Origin: JAHRVQ01 sp051278195
GTDB lineage: Bacteria > Pseudomonadota > Gammaproteobacteria > Pseudomonadales > Azotimanducaceae
Reading direction: 5' to 3'
DNA: 64,000 nt
Assembly (NCBI GenBank): GCA_051278195.1
Contig: JBNMQM010000001.1
Location: 310,001-374,000 of the forward strand
Shown: one piece after another, positions 17,801 through 25,853 of the stretch
Layout: each line of letters starts with the position of its first letter
Position numbering within the stretch: position 1 is the stretch's first letter
Program-made: the position numbers and the translations under genes
The notes under the pieces: generated by a model
Seen by the model: only the letters and a program-made list of their open reading frames with translations
What the model was told of the DNA's origin: nothing
Databases searched by the model: none

Positions 17801-20171
17801 GCCAACCGTGGACGTTTGAAGCAAGCAGCAAATTAACGTCAGGAAAGGCGTTGACCTCATGGAAAGCGCTACCCATAAAACTGTGATCGAGCTGCTTTTG
17901 CAGTACGCCCGAAGCAGGATCCCAAAATTCCAGGTGGTTGCCGGAGACGAGCACCAGGCTATTGCCGTCCCGGGTGAAGGTGAAGTCGTTAACCGAACCG
18001 GAAGCGGGGAAGATTGTCGTTTGTAACATGCCCGATTTGATATCTCGGACATTGATTGATGTGCCATCGTTATTGGCCATTAAGCGAAAGGTAGGGTCGA
18101 GGACGATCTTTGCGACCTGACCAGTGTTGGCCTTTTGCACCGTGACTCGAGGTTTTGGGTTAACCATTTCCTCATAGAGGTCAGTGGCGTTCATTCTAAA
18201 TGATCGGATCCCTGGGCCGAACCCGGTCACGCCTTGTTGGTCGTCTATAGCAATAGAAGCTAACCAGCCGGACTGAAACTTGAAGTTTTGGAGCAGCCTG
18301 GCTTTTTCGATATCCCAGAACCTTAAGGACTCATCATCGCCGCTGGTCATCAACAATTGCCCATCGGAGGATAAGGCCATGCTCGAGACGAAATTATTGT
18401 GCCCGCGGAGCATTTGGGACCAATCGGTATCAATAGACACGCCAGCAACGCGGCCCAGACCGCCCAGATAGACCCGTCGTTGTGGCGGATCTAACAGTAT
18501 GCTGCTGACTTTTCCCGACAGGTAGGGCGTAGATTTGATCAGCTTGAGTCTGGGCAACGACCAGACGCTAAAACTGCCATCTTTAAAACCTGCTGCGAGT
18601 AGATTACCGCTTGAGTGAAGTGCGGTGACGTCAGTGTCGTTTTGTAAAACTCTAATTTTACCGTTCGGCTGTTCGACCTCGATAGCGCTGAGGTCTGCTG
18701 TGAACGTAAGTGCGTGTGTAGAGTTTTGCACGGCTAATGCTCGGTATTGGCTGCCTGGTATTAGTCGATGGCTAATGACGCCGGTTGTTGTTACCACCCG
18801 GATTTCGAATTCATTGAAAAGAATGAATCCCGCCTTTGAGTGAAACCCAAAGGCATCAAATTTGAATCCACCAAACGAAAATACAAAGCTTTGACCCTTA
18901 AGGTCAGAAAGAGCGATCTGGCTATGGCTTTCGATTAACAATTGATCTTTTTGCACGAATCTGGATAGGCTTACGTTTCTTTGTTGGAAAGTACGGGGTA
19001 CCCAGAATTCATCGACGACCTCTGCTAATTCATTCAAGACTATGTATTTAACGCCCTTCTCTGGAGACGAATCAGGCGTTGAAATAGATGAAGCATCCAG
19101 GACCACCAATTGGTTGTCCATCACCAACTGTGAGCCGATATAAGTCTCAGAAAATTGACCAATTTGCTTAAAGTTTTTTGTTTCAAATGTCGTCACGACG
19201 AAGCTATCGGCAATAAATAGCGTGTCTCCGTTATCAGACAAATTTAGGTTCTTTAGCGACCAACTGGAGTAGATGCGACTCTGTTCACCTGTATTGGTGT
19301 CGATCGAGAAAACATCATTCTTGTCTGAGTAAACCAGATGCGGGTTGCTGGCGATCTTTACGATTAGCTTGGCCGCAGCTTTCGTTTCATAGCGCTGCAG
19401 AACCTCTAGTGTTTCTATCACGCGGATTTCCAAGTGGTCGGCGTAACCCAATATCAATTGATTTCCGCTCAATATCAGTTGCAGTGGTGCTTCGGTTAAA
19501 TCTACGGAACGAATATATAGACCGGCGCTTGGGTTGAAGAGACTGATGCGATTGCTGGTTTCGACGGTGACGAGTCGCGAGCCATCATTATTAATAGCGA
19601 AAAACGAAAACTTGTCTGATTGGTTCTGATAATCAACTTCTCTTGATACCAGCAAGCTCGACTCGGTAAATGATCCTTTGTCAGAATCCAGTGCGCCCGC
19701 AGCTAACAGTAGGCTTTCGATGACTCTCTTGCTGTTGTTTCTGGCCAGTTGCAACGCTGACTCACCAGCGATATTGAGTTTATTAATCTTCACCCCTTGA
19801 GTGAGTAGGAACTTCACGACTTCTGGCTGTCCGGCTTTGCTTGCCAGGTGTAAAGGTGTGTTGCCTGACCCGTCAGGGAGATTGGCGTTGGCGCCGCCGA
19901 GCATGAGTTGTTCGACAACGTTAATGTTGCCCTCCACCACGGCGAGGTGAATAGGTGCGCTTAGCGCCCTGATGAAATTTTTCTGGTACGCGAGGCGGTT
20001 GAGATCGAAATCGCGGAGATCAGCCCCAGTTTTCAGAATCCGTTGCAGTTCGCTCGTATCATCTCGTTCAATGGCAACTTTAAGTTCGTTAAAAATGTCT
20101 GCCGCGAAAGTCGTGGCAGCACTAAAAGCGAGGAACAAAGAGAACAGGATATGAAGCGGCGTGGGTTTCAA
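14868..20171 (-). CDS. Giant secreted ankyrin / beta-propeller / caspase protein
   Basis: 1767 aa. Signal peptide (about 1-24). Ankyrin repeats at about 45-160 (GNTPLHLASKAGQPEVVKFLL). From about 175 to 1340 many WD40/YVTN-like blades, the clearest being RGHNNFVSSMALSSDGQL followed by TSGDDESLRFWDIEKA. The C-terminal 330 residues are a caspase domain with His1561 (VFYAGHG) and Cys1611 (LIDACHSGE). At 1715-1726 DLDHDGQIKISE fits a canonical EF-hand calcium loop. Repeats likely sense or bind partners while the caspase acts. It precedes and overlaps the smaller caspase gene. Physiological substrate unknown. Confidence 0.9.
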   Translation of the reverse strand: MKPTPLHILFSLFLAFSAATTFAADIFNELKVAIERDDTSELQRILKTGADLRDFDLNRLAYQKNFIRALSAPIHLAVVEGNINVVEQLMLGGANANLPDGSGNTPLHLASKAGQPEVVKFLLTQGVKINKLNIAGESALQLARNNSKRVIESLLLAAGALDSDKGSFTESSLLVSREVDYQNQSDKFSFFAINNDGSRLVTVETSNRISLFNPSAGLYIRSVDLTEAPLQLILSGNQLILGYADHLEIRVIETLEVLQRYETKAAAKLIVKIASNPHLVYSDKNDVFSIDTNTGEQSRIYSSWSLKNLNLSDNGDTLFIADSFVVTTFETKNFKQIGQFSETYIGSQLVMDNQLVVLDASSISTPDSSPEKGVKYIVLNELAEVVDEFWVPRTFQQRNVSLSRFVQKDQLLIESHSQIALSDLKGQSFVFSFGGFKFDAFGFHSKAGFILFNEFEIRVVTTTGVISHRLIPGSQYRALAVQNSTHALTFTADLSAIEVEQPNGKIRVLQNDTDVTALHSSGNLLAAGFKDGSFSVWSLPRLKLIKSTPYLSGKVSSILLDPPQRRVYLGGLGRVAGVSIDTDWSQMLRGHNNFVSSMALSSDGQLLMTSGDDESLRFWDIEKARLLQNFKFQSGWLASIAIDDQQGVTGFGPGIRSFRMNATDLYEEMVNPKPRVTVQKANTGQVAKIVLDPTFRLMANNDGTSINVRDIKSGMLQTTIFPASGSVNDFTFTRDGNSLVLVSGNHLEFWDPASGVLQKQLDHSFMGSAFHEVNAFPDVNLLLASNVHGWHDPTFIHANSGERQGSFDYERLLNITSESTQDITISPSGKFIAVFGKENIHLFKKDQGTFSFTPIDSILRKNPGVTNQYWRTYVGFSHDERYMNFVSFGSPNHTIVYDIENQRTIFDEPGKLSTFLADHKLLYMESNTALSVIDLKTLDRKIISKGDHDQLISALSYNQQENTFISADIWGNTITWDARSYRQLRSLNRFDNDVFTVELSPDGRFLAYNNQQGIHLLDLRLMDQQTLDGTNYPYFGAFSPDSKRFYFRDGQDYHAMDLLTMKPQHILSTVWDAETTKGTTISEDNNFLIFGMEDQNHVYNIQTGKKETTVEKNGLTGENSTLSALSFDPATHSVMGHTVTPSQPGFATLQLSHYNYQTGEMTYLREPVEYDMSDEIKQYISRKDINVTALSNSHRYYAYSEDLYLKVIDLEKNQLLFNSRRSDLEHLVFDDAEEFLILADENGFLEKLSLKDRGIVSHYKAIDAKISSLRTSGNHLVILGNNEVISLYDLATDELIVSIAPRGADDFMIMNAEGYYYATKNAAQLGVAFRKGYQIYPFEQFDLQFNRPDKTFQKLVDRGITDPQLLEAYTQAYLTRVQQMGAMPTNNLAAPSLSINKSLIPINTDKTELDIDYQTIGKGIESLHAWVNNVPILGRAGKRIRKSEGRLAVKLSSGRNKVQLAVRNQAGVDSLRETFEIFTTTTAQPTTHLVLLGASEYEQSSRNLDFAVKDVGDVKALLTDEHTVVHMLTNQEVTRKNVIDLKQLLLNTTVDDRVIVFYAGHGMLTDNFDYYLGTYDVDFASPAKSGLSYKTLEFLFDGIPARDRLMLIDACHSGEADKTSVEMVANLDTSGALSVNNLARARGLDFDDDELPTPRLGLQSSFNLSKQLFSDIRKDTGVTVISASGSAEFAWEDGELNNGVFTYSLLKGLGDGLADLDHDGQIKISELQSYVRTTVIELTNGLQQPTFRTENIDNDWTVYLIEDDASE

Positions 20172-20250
20172 GTAGAACGGCCATCTGGGCTGAGGGAATA
20201 GACTAACAAGTTGAATGAGAATCGGGAATCAATAGGTTCAGAAGGCATCG

Positions 20251-21471
20251 GTGCGCACTTCTGTTGTAGCAAGCGATAGTGTAGTTTTACGAGACGCTGT
20301 TGTGGTTGAAATGGAAGAGATGTACGCAAACTGGAATTACCCCACCAATATCCTCGTCGGCCCAGGAAGGGTTAACGAGATAGGAACGTTGTGCGCCTCG
20401 CAGGGCATCAAAGCACCGTTGGTGGTGACTGATCCGGGCATCGCCATGCTACCTATGTCTGGACAACTGCTGGCCGCTTGTGAAGCTGCTGGTCTTAACT
20501 CAGTGATGTTCAGCAATATTAAGGCAAACCCTACAGGACAAAACGTTAACGATGGCGTCGCGGCGTTTCTTGGTGGTCACCATGATGCGGTCATCGCGCT
20601 CGGCGGCGGCAGTGCGCTTGATGCTGGTAAGGCGATTGCTTTGATTGCGCAGCAGTCTTGTAGTCTCTGGGATCTAGAAGATATCGGCGACAATCACCAG
20701 AACGCCGACCCGCAAAAAATAGCTCCTATTGTTGCTGTGCCAACAACCGCTGGTACTGGCTCTGAAGTGGGTCGGGCCGGTTTGATCGTAAATGAAGCGG
20801 AGCGGCGGAAAGTTATTATCTTTCATCCGCAAATGATGCCAATGAGCGTCATTTTGGATCCGGAACTGACAGTCGGATTGCCTCCGCAGATGACGGCGGC
20901 AACGGGTATGGACGCCCTGTCACACAGTCTTGAAGCCTGGTGTTCGCCGGGCTTTCATCCTATGGCCGAGGGTATCGCGCTCGAAGGTATTCGGTTGGTG
21001 TACGACAATATTGAACGCGTGGTTACCGATGGGCAAGATCTTAAGGCGCGTTTGAATATGCTGGTGGCGTCGATGATGGGTGCGACTGCATTCCAGCGAG
21101 GGTTAGGTGCTATGCACGCGTTAGCGCACCCGTTAGGTGCGGTATATGACGCACATCACGGTTTGCTCAATGCAGTATTAATGCCCTATGTATTAGTCGC
21201 GAATGGCGCAGTAATTAATGCGAGGATTGCGAAGCTGGCGGGGTATATTGGTCTCACTCCGAGCTTTGATGCCTTCCTCGACTGGGTGCTGGCTTTGCGG
21301 CAAAAAATTGGTATCCCCCACACGCTCGCTGAGTTCATTGTGCGTGACGCTATCTTCGACCGGATAGGTGAGATGGCCGTGGCTGATCCCTCGGCTGGAG
21401 GTAATCCTATATTGTTTTCGGCAAGTGAATATCAGCGCGTATTATTGAATGCTTTTGAAGGGAGACTTTAA
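20251..21471 (+). CDS. Iron-containing alcohol dehydrogenase
   Basis: 406 aa from GTG at 20251 (AGAAGG five bases upstream), or 386 aa from ATG 20311, which better fits the family N-terminus (NWNYPTNILVGPGRV). NAD-binding GGGSALDAGKAIAL and metal-site motifs MDALSHSLEAW and HALAHPLGAVYDAHHGLLNA with the conserved Asp and His ligands are present. Oxidises or reduces alcohols/aldehydes with NAD(P); the substrate cannot be told. Divergent from the giant caspase gene with an 79-base gap. Confidence 0.92.
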   Translation: MRTSVVASDSVVLRDAVVVEMEEMYANWNYPTNILVGPGRVNEIGTLCASQGIKAPLVVTDPGIAMLPMSGQLLAACEAAGLNSVMFSNIKANPTGQNVNDGVAAFLGGHHDAVIALGGGSALDAGKAIALIAQQSCSLWDLEDIGDNHQNADPQKIAPIVAVPTTAGTGSEVGRAGLIVNEAERRKVIIFHPQMMPMSVILDPELTVGLPPQMTAATGMDALSHSLEAWCSPGFHPMAEGIALEGIRLVYDNIERVVTDGQDLKARLNMLVASMMGATAFQRGLGAMHALAHPLGAVYDAHHGLLNAVLMPYVLVANGAVINARIAKLAGYIGLTPSFDAFLDWVLALRQKIGIPHTLAEFIVRDAIFDRIGEMAVADPSAGGNPILFSASEYQRVLLNAFEGRL

Positions 21472-21536
21472 GGCGTCCTAGAGCGCGCGAAATGGTATGA
21501 ACCATACAATGCGATTCCTACAATGAGGACCTTTTA

Positions 21537-22184
21537 GTGAGAACATTGAGCCTTTCATGCTTGGGCATCTTTTGCCTACTGTTGCTTGGCTTTCTGTTCG
21601 TGTTTTTTTCTCCGCGGCCGCCGCTGACAACGGAATCTGCGACGCTTGCTGGTGATGGGAGTTTGATCAACTATTGCGATCTGCCGTTACTGGATGGGAG
21701 CGGCAAAATGGCGGTGGACATTCCCAAAGGCAATACCCCGGGCTGTAGCTATAAGCATTTCCCCTTACCAATTCTGGCAGAATGTACGGAACCGTTGGTG
21801 CCTGGCGCCGCCGATATTCGAGGCTTGTGGCAGGCGATAGAGGGCGGCCACGTAGAACGTATAGAGCAGTGCGGACGACGGGTAGTCGTCACAACCAGCG
21901 GTATCATTCATGACTACGGACCTAACAGTACGCTGGGAGCCAATACCAACGATACCGAGGGGGTTGTGTTTCGGATTGCGGGGAGACCGTTCTGTCCCCG
22001 TACCTCGGCTAGCATGATTTGGAACGAGGGTGTTTTGGACTTCCATGCCCTTGGCTGGGGTCCGGTTGTGGTAAAACGATATCGAGAAGATGAAGAGTTG
22101 GTGTGGGAATACTTGAACGGGAGCGTCACCAGAATGCAGCGGCTCTGCCAGCTTCCTGGGGAAGAAAAGCTTCCGCGACGGTAA
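21537..22184 (+). CDS. Hypothetical membrane-anchored or secreted protein
   Basis: 215 aa from GTG with ATGAGGAC upstream. Hydrophobic segment at about 5-27, then a Cys-containing soluble domain (Cys at about 47, 69, 81, 112, 160 and 208), which suggests disulphides in the periplasm. No family recognised. Codon use and spacing resemble its neighbours. Follows the alcohol dehydrogenase by 65 bases on the same strand; a functional link is not evident. Confidence 0.7.
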   Translation: MRTLSLSCLGIFCLLLLGFLFVFFSPRPPLTTESATLAGDGSLINYCDLPLLDGSGKMAVDIPKGNTPGCSYKHFPLPILAECTEPLVPGAADIRGLWQAIEGGHVERIEQCGRRVVVTTSGIIHDYGPNSTLGANTNDTEGVVFRIAGRPFCPRTSASMIWNEGVLDFHALGWGPVVVKRYREDEELVWEYLNGSVTRMQRLCQLPGEEKLPRR

Positions 22185-22203
22185 AGCGTCCGCGACGGTA
22201 AAG
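22172..22203. repeat. 15-bp direct repeat across a stop codon
   Basis: TCCGCGACGGTAAAG occurs at 22172-22186 and again at 22189-22203, separated by two bases. The first copy contains the TAA stop of the preceding hypothetical gene. It looks like a recent 17-bp tandem duplication in the space between two convergent genes. Confidence 0.8.
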
Positions 22204-22213
22204 GTAATCCCAC

Positions 22214-22546
22214 TTAGGCTTTCTTCACAAACTCTGATTTAAGTTTCATTGCACCGATCCCATCGACCTTGCAGTCGATATCGTGATCGCCTTCTACCAG
22301 CCGAATATTACGCACCTTGGTGCCAATTTTGACCACTGATGAGCTACCTTTGACCTTTAGATCTTTGATCACTGAGATGTCATCGCCATCCTGTAATTGG
22401 CAACCATTGCTATCACGCACAATATTCTCATCTTCTGCCACATCGTCCTTACCCCATTCATGCCCGCATTCTGGGCAGGCGTAGTTGGCACCTTGCGCAT
22501 AACCATATTGAGATGCGCATTGGGGGCAAGGCGGCAGATCGCTCAT
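22214..22546 (-). CDS. yjdM: PhnA/YjdM-type zinc-ribbon protein
   Basis: 110 aa, family length. N-terminal zinc ribbon with C7-P-Q-C10 and C24-P-E-C27, then the PhnA domain with DSNGCQLQDGDDISVIKDLK and DIDCKVDGIGAMKLKSEFVKK. Once named alkylphosphonate utilisation protein; its biochemical role is unresolved. Its ATG overlaps the TGA of the upstream transporter gene (ATGA), so translation is coupled to it. Confidence 0.93.
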   Translation of the reverse strand: MSDLPPCPQCASQYGYAQGANYACPECGHEWGKDDVAEDENIVRDSNGCQLQDGDDISVIKDLKVKGSSSVVKIGTKVRNIRLVEGDHDIDCKVDGIGAMKLKSEFVKKA

Positions 22547-23973
22547 TGGGCGACTTCGGTAGCTTGTGCCGCCTGCTGCGCCGCTAATTTTTCCAGGTTC
22601 TTTAGGTGGGCTTCACGGTCGATGCGGTACTTTGAGATCAAAAAGATCGCCAGCAAGTAAAGCCCGCAATAAGTTGGTAAGAAGAAGCTCGCAAGATTGC
22701 CCCGCATTTCATCGGTCATGTCCGCCACGTTCTGTATGCCATCCATACCGACAAGCGACACAATTGAGCCGGCTAATATAATGCCGAGTGCGCTGACGGC
22801 CTTGCTCGCAAAGCTGCGTGCCGCATAGAACAATCCCTCTGACCGACGGCTCGTTTGAACCTCGCTGTCCTCGACGACGTCCGCCATCATGGAATCCAAC
22901 ATAACCCCGCCAATGATAAAGCCCACAACTTCACACATGACGAACAACGAATAAAAGATCAGGCTATTCCAGCTACCTGTCTCTGGCCACAATCCAGCGA
23001 TGGTCAAGAGGTAGGGTATTGGATAGAGAAAAATTGCGCCGACAAGTGCGCCAATGGCCGCATGCTTTTTGCCGTACTTTTTGCCCAGTGCGGGGGCTAA
23101 GAAGTAAGCGATTGCTGGTGATGCGAACACGAATACGCCGGTGACGGCGATTTGTTTGCCCGTAAAAGCGAAGAAATAGGTCACGTTGTAAAGGTACAGC
23201 GCTGTCGACATACCCGCTGCGGCTCCGACAATGAGTGAGTAGGTGAACAACCAGAAGAAATTGACATTTTTGACGGACTGGGCGATCTGTTTCAACTCTC
23301 GCCAGATTTCGTTGAACTTAAACGGTTCGGTCGGTGGTGGCATTGCCGCTGCGGCTTTTTGGGTGCCGAGCGACGAGACCAAAATGCTGATCGCTATGAG
23401 TACAGCGCCGACTATTCCGTAAATCGAGTACCCAGACTGGGAGGCAACGCCAGCAGCACCGACCCAGAATGCCATGTTGATGACGTGAATACCGTTACCG
23501 CCGTACCAGCCAAATGAATGTCTGAGTACCAGCCATTTGTTACGCTCATCATAGTCTTTGACGAGATCGGGTAATAATGCGACGGAGGGGACTTCAAAAA
23601 GTGTGACAGCTGTTCGGATCAAAATAGCCGTGCCCAGTAAATAGAACCAACTATTACCGTCGTTCAATTCGATGACTGGGTTAAAGAGTGCATAGAATGA
23701 AATCGGCAATAGTATAAAGCCGGCATACATAAATGGATGCCGTCTGCCTAATTTGGATTGGGTTTTGTCGGACCAATGACCTAAAAGCAGGTCTGAGACG
23801 GCATCCCACGCCATGGCCACTGCCAGAGCCAACGCGGCGAGATAACCGGGAATGCCCAATACTTGTGTGGCATAGATCAGCAGCAAATAGCTAAACGCGT
23901 TGTTTTTGATCCCAAATGCAATTGAGGCTGAGCCGTAGTACCAATACACGGGGTTTTTTTCGGGCCGGTTCAT
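22543..23973 (-). CDS. GPH-family (MelB-like) sugar:cation symporter
   Basis: 476 aa from ATG 23973; the frame stays open to a TTG at 24030, but MNRPEKNPVYWYYG is the better family start. About 12 membrane segments; the motifs DAVSDLLLGHWSDKTQSKLGRRHP (MFS-type loop 2-3 with cation-site Asp) and GGVMLDSMMADVVEDSEVQTSRRSEG are typical of GPH transporters; the second is quoted here only as spanning roughly residues 365-390. Likely imports a glycoside, uronide or related solute with Na+ or H+. Overlaps the PhnA-like gene by 4 bases. Confidence 0.9.
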   Translation of the reverse strand: MNRPEKNPVYWYYGSASIAFGIKNNAFSYLLLIYATQVLGIPGYLAALALAVAMAWDAVSDLLLGHWSDKTQSKLGRRHPFMYAGFILLPISFYALFNPVIELNDGNSWFYLLGTAILIRTAVTLFEVPSVALLPDLVKDYDERNKWLVLRHSFGWYGGNGIHVINMAFWVGAAGVASQSGYSIYGIVGAVLIAISILVSSLGTQKAAAAMPPPTEPFKFNEIWRELKQIAQSVKNVNFFWLFTYSLIVGAAAGMSTALYLYNVTYFFAFTGKQIAVTGVFVFASPAIAYFLAPALGKKYGKKHAAIGALVGAIFLYPIPYLLTIAGLWPETGSWNSLIFYSLFVMCEVVGFIIGGVMLDSMMADVVEDSEVQTSRRSEGLFYAARSFASKAVSALGIILAGSIVSLVGMDGIQNVADMTDEMRGNLASFFLPTYCGLYLLAIFLISKYRIDREAHLKNLEKLAAQQAAQATEVAQ

Positions 23974-24153
23974 GAGAATATTCCACAGGGTAGCAAAACG
24001 CAGGGTAGGGACTAATAAAGATGGGTGCAAGGTAAACTGGTTGGCACTTGGCCGGCCACAACCAGTGGAATCAGCGCTTTTCTCGAATGGTAGGAATTGC
24101 TACCTTGTCTCTGGCGAGTAGGCCACACAATAAACCGACCATGAGGGAATGAC

Positions 24154-24447
24154 ATGATTGATGGCGATTGGAAAGTAACACTGAATTCACCTATGGGTGC
24201 ACAAGATGCAACGCTCACTTTGGCAACAGCTGGCGCTAGCCTCTCTGGCAAGATGGTGGGTGCGCAAGGCACGCAGGAATTCGACGGTGGGTCGGTGGAT
24301 GGCAATAGTCTTACCTGGAACGTTAAAATGACTCAGCCAATGCCGATGGATTTGGACTTTAGCGCAGATGTCGATGGCGACGCGATTTCTGGCAAGGTGA
24401 AGTTAGGCGCTTTCGGTGATGCGACGTTCGCCGGTTCTAGAGTTTAA
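24154..24447 (+). CDS. Small conserved-looking hypothetical protein
   Basis: 97 aa, ATG preceded by GAGGGAATGAC (good ribosome-binding site). Sequence alternates polar and small residues (WKVTLNSPMGAQDATLTL, SGKMVGAQGTQEFDGG), predicting a small all-beta protein; no signal peptide and no Cys. It looks like the beta-sandwich segment found in some hydrolase or storage-related proteins, but no named family was recognised. It ends before a strong terminator. Confidence 0.75.
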   Translation: MIDGDWKVTLNSPMGAQDATLTLATAGASLSGKMVGAQGTQEFDGGSVDGNSLTWNVKMTQPMPMDLDFSADVDGDAISGKVKLGAFGDATFAGSRV

Positions 24448-24459
24448 TCGCTCTACTCT

Positions 24460-24490
24460 AAAGCGCGGCTGCTAACGCCGCCGCGCTTTT
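24460..24490 (+). terminator. Rho-independent terminator
   Basis: AAAGCGCGGC (24460-24469) pairs perfectly with GCCGCGCTTT (24480-24489) around a 10-base loop, ending in TTTT. It lies 13 bases after the small hypothetical gene and 40 bases before metY, so metY needs its own promoter in a very short interval or readthrough. Confidence 0.85.
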
Positions 24491-24529
24491 CAATTTCAAT
24501 TTTCAATTGACTACTGGGCATTATTTATC

Positions 24530-25801
24530 ATGCGAGACGAAACCAAACTTATCCATTCAGGATATACCACCGACCCAACCACTCACGCGGTTGCGACACC
24601 GATATACCAAACGGTGGCCTACGAATTTGACAGCGCGCAGCATGGTGCCGATCTGTTTAACCTTGCCGTGCCGGGCAATATCTATACTCGCATCATGAAT
24701 CCGACCAACGATGTGTTGGAACAGCGAGTTGCCGACCTTGAAGGCGGCATCGGTGCGTTGGTTGTGAGTGCAGGCAGTGCGGCGATTACCTACGCAATCC
24801 AAAACATCACATCTGTTGGCACCAACATCGTTGCAACGCCCCAGTTGTATGGCGGCACTTACACGCTATTTGCCCATATGCTGCCTAATCAGGGCGTTGA
24901 GGTTAGATTCGCTGAAGATGATTCAGCTGAAGCCGTTGCTAAATTGATTGATGACAAAACCCGCGCCGTGTTTTGCGAGTCTATTGGTAATCCCTCCGGT
25001 AACATTATCGATATTGAAGCGTTTGCAAAGGTCGCGCATGAGCATGGTGTTCCGCTGATCGTGGACAATACGGTGGCAACGCCAATGCTCATTAAACCGA
25101 TTAGCTATGGGGCCGATATTGTTGTGCATTCTCTGACGAAATATATGGGCGGTCATGGTAATTCGTTGGGCGGCGTGATCGTTGACTCCGGGAAGTTCCC
25201 CTGGGCGGAGCACGCGGATCGTTTTCCAATGATGAGTGAGCCGGAGCCTTCCTATCATGGCGTTGTGTATACCGAGGCTATGGGGCCAGCAGCGTATATC
25301 GGCCGAGCCCGAACGGTACCGCTTAGGAATACCGGCTCGACCTTATCGCCGTTTAATGCATTTCTGTTGATGCAAGGATTAGAAACACTTGCCCTTCGAA
25401 TGGAACGTCATTGTCACAATGCCCATGTCGTCGCGAATTACCTGGCGGGTCACGCCAAGGTATCTAAGGTCAACTTTGCTGGTTTGCCAGGAGATCCCTA
25501 CCATGCGCTTGCGCAAAAATACTGTGATGGTAATCCGGCGTCCTTGCTGACGTTCGAAGTTAAAGGCGGTTTTGACTCTGCTGTGAAGTTTTATGACCAG
25601 CTTGGGCTGATCAAACGTCTGGTGAATATCGGTGATACAAAGTCACTTGCTTGTCATCCAGCTTCCACCACGCACCGGCAGATGACGGCGGCGGAACAGG
25701 CACAGGCCGGCGTCACAGAAGGCATGGTTCGGCTTTGTATCGGTATTGAGCACGAAGATGACATCCTTGCAGATCTTGAGCAAGCGTTGGCAGTGGCTTG
25801 A
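24530..25801 (+). CDS. metY: O-acetylhomoserine aminocarboxypropyltransferase (sulfhydrylase)
   Basis: 423 aa, the length of MetY-type enzymes. PLP-dependent; makes homocysteine (or methionine) from O-acetylhomoserine and sulfide (or methanethiol). Motifs: TPIYQTVAYEF, YTRIMNPTNDVLEQRVADLE, PQLYGGTY, SIGNPSGNIIDIE, and the PLP Schiff-base Lys204 in SLTKYMGGHGNSLGG; PAS-TTHRQM near the C-terminus is also conserved. Cytoplasmic. ATG start. Followed after 52 bases by a P450 gene with no obvious metabolic link. Confidence 0.95.
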   Translation: MRDETKLIHSGYTTDPTTHAVATPIYQTVAYEFDSAQHGADLFNLAVPGNIYTRIMNPTNDVLEQRVADLEGGIGALVVSAGSAAITYAIQNITSVGTNIVATPQLYGGTYTLFAHMLPNQGVEVRFAEDDSAEAVAKLIDDKTRAVFCESIGNPSGNIIDIEAFAKVAHEHGVPLIVDNTVATPMLIKPISYGADIVVHSLTKYMGGHGNSLGGVIVDSGKFPWAEHADRFPMMSEPEPSYHGVVYTEAMGPAAYIGRARTVPLRNTGSTLSPFNAFLLMQGLETLALRMERHCHNAHVVANYLAGHAKVSKVNFAGLPGDPYHALAQKYCDGNPASLLTFEVKGGFDSAVKFYDQLGLIKRLVNIGDTKSLACHPASTTHRQMTAAEQAQAGVTEGMVRLCIGIEHEDDILADLEQALAVA

Positions 25802-25853
25802 AATCAAGGCTAGTATCAAGACAGTAAGTGATAACTGAAAAAGGTAGCGACAC

